Part shown: positions 11,888 to 12,448 of the stretch, one piece after another | How the letters are laid out: the number at the start of each line of letters is the position of its first letter | Numbering within the stretch: the first letter of the stretch is position 1 | Assembly (NCBI GenBank): GCA_001781275.1 | Contig: MFLH01000054.1 | Coordinates: forward strand, 6,384-18,831 | Direction: 5' to 3' | Length of the DNA: 12,448 nucleotides | Source: Candidatus Kaiserbacteria bacterium RIFCSPHIGHO2_02_FULL_54_11b | Lineage (GTDB): Bacteria > Patescibacteriota > Minisyncoccia > Phycocordibacterales > UBA2100 | Made by a program: the position numbers and the translations under genes | Notes under the pieces: generated by a model | The model's input: only the letters and a program-made list of their open reading frames with translations | Databases searched by the model: none | What the model was told of the DNA's origin: nothing

Positions 11888-12448
11888 TCAGCCGAATCGC
11901 CCGGTGATGTAGTCTTGTGTACGACGGTCCTGAGGCCGATTTCGGATCTCGTCTGCCAGGCCAAATTCGATAAGTGTGCCCGGCTGTTCACCGTCGTTAC
12001 GCCTTTCCAGCTTGTCGATACAAACGAAAGCGATGTAATCGGCGAAGCCAAATGCTTGCTCCATCCTATGAGTAACGAGGACGATAGTGCAGAAGTTCTT
12101 CAACTCCAACAAGACCCCATTGATTTGCGCCACAGCGATGGGGTCCAACGACGACGTGGGCTCATCAAGGAGCAGGACCTCCGGCTCGTACGCTACTGCG
12201 CGTGCGATGCACAGGCGTTGTTGCTCACCCCCCGACAACGACCCGGGGGAAGCAGTGAGCTGGTCCTTTACCACGTCCCACAACGCCGCACGTCGGAGAG
12301 CTTTCTCGACGGCATCGTCGACGATCGACTTCTTTTTAATGCCTCGTACGTAAAGTCCCGCTGCGACATCTTTGTAGATGGATGTTCCGAGCGCGACGGG
12401 TTTTTGGGCCACAACTCCCATTTTTAGTCGGACCCACACGGGATCCGT
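11888..12448 (-). CDS. pstB: phosphate ABC transporter ATP-binding protein PstB, 5' end outside the window
   Basis: The frame is open to the right edge, giving about 186 C-terminal residues. Present are the Q-loop ([21 protein letters not shown]), the ABC signature [15 protein letters not shown], Walker [14 protein letters not shown] and the H-loop VTHRM. The end [13 protein letters not shown] is characteristic of PstB, as is [10 protein letters not shown] before the signature. The protein powers high-affinity phosphate import through PstA and PstC. An extra stretch between the H-loop region and the terminal EFG motif ([15 protein letters not shown]) is longer than the usual short turn there. 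Walker A is beyond the edge. The GTG at 12437-12439 is not a true start because the reading frame continues upstream with family-like sequence. Confidence 0.9.
   Translation of the reverse strand, partial: TDPVWVRLKMGVVAQKPVALGTSIYKDVAAGLYVRGIKKKSIVDDAVEKALRRAALWDVVKDQLTASPGSLSGGEQQRLCIARAVAYEPEVLLLDEPTSSLDPIAVAQINGVLLELKNFCTIVLVTHRMEQAFGFADYIAFVCIDKLERRNDGEQPGTLIEFGLADEIRNRPQDRRTQDYITGRFG

Noticed and set aside
11782..12051. Longer version of the 87-aa hypothetical protein (177 aa)
   Set aside because: The added part is antisense-frame sequence overlapping pstB on the same strand in another frame, with no protein-like pattern. A -10 box sits right before the shorter start.
1..12448. CRISPR array, transposase, integrase or toxin-antitoxin system
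   Set aside because: No spaced direct repeats and no recognisable transposase, recombinase or cas motif were found. The P-loop kinase resembles zeta toxins in fold but has no antitoxin partner and sits in the purT operon.

Overview
The window most likely comes from a reduced-genome bacterium of the Patescibacteria (CPR, Parcubacteria-like) type. This is inferred from several things seen together: very tight packing with convergent genes that overlap or almost touch, secreted proteins with Thr-Thr-Thr-Pro-rich linkers, short palindromic repeats inserted in frame into coding genes, an orphan CofE-family protein, a LAGLIDADG ORF fused onto a tRNA gene, and many starts whose -10 box lies only 6-9 nt upstream (leaderless transcription). 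No 16S rRNA or other taxonomic marker is present, so the placement is tentative.

Layout. 1-112: 3' end of murA. 116-1821 (minus): purT and a small P-loop kinase, an operon with a 2-nt gap. 1822-1924: divergent regulatory region with a perfect 32-bp palindrome midway between purT and a purN-like gene (1925-2566, plus). 2645-3340: LAGLIDADG homing endonuclease whose last 14 codons lie inside a tRNA-Leu(CAG) gene (3297-3380). 3403-3720: small three-helix membrane protein. 3726-4232 (minus): DHFR/RibD-C family reductase, divergent from a YhhQ-type queuosine-precursor transporter (4292-4933). 4978-6441: a methyltransferase-like protein followed by a CofE-family ligase. 6413-9292 (minus): the most interesting unit, a cobalamin riboswitch with a terminator-like expression platform, a membrane-anchored DUF4430 protein, and a 708-aa secreted protein combining a DUF4430 (transcobalamin beta-like) domain with an alpha/alpha toroid. 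9385-11543: murI and murD. 11518-11781 (minus): small hypothetical protein. 11888-12448 (minus): 3' part of pstB.

How the parts fit. murA, murI and murD supply peptidoglycan precursors. purT and the purN-like gene encode two alternative enzymes for the same formylation of glycinamide ribonucleotide, placed back to back around one symmetric dyad. The minus-strand riboswitch unit looks like a B12-repressed surface system for capturing corrinoids: its two proteins carry the bacterial counterparts of the two domains of animal intrinsic factor/transcobalamin, in the opposite order. Cobalamin binding is inferred from the riboswitch and the fold families, not demonstrated. There is no gene-free stretch over 300 bases; the largest gap (9086-9384) holds the riboswitch, its promoter and hairpin, and the murI promoter.
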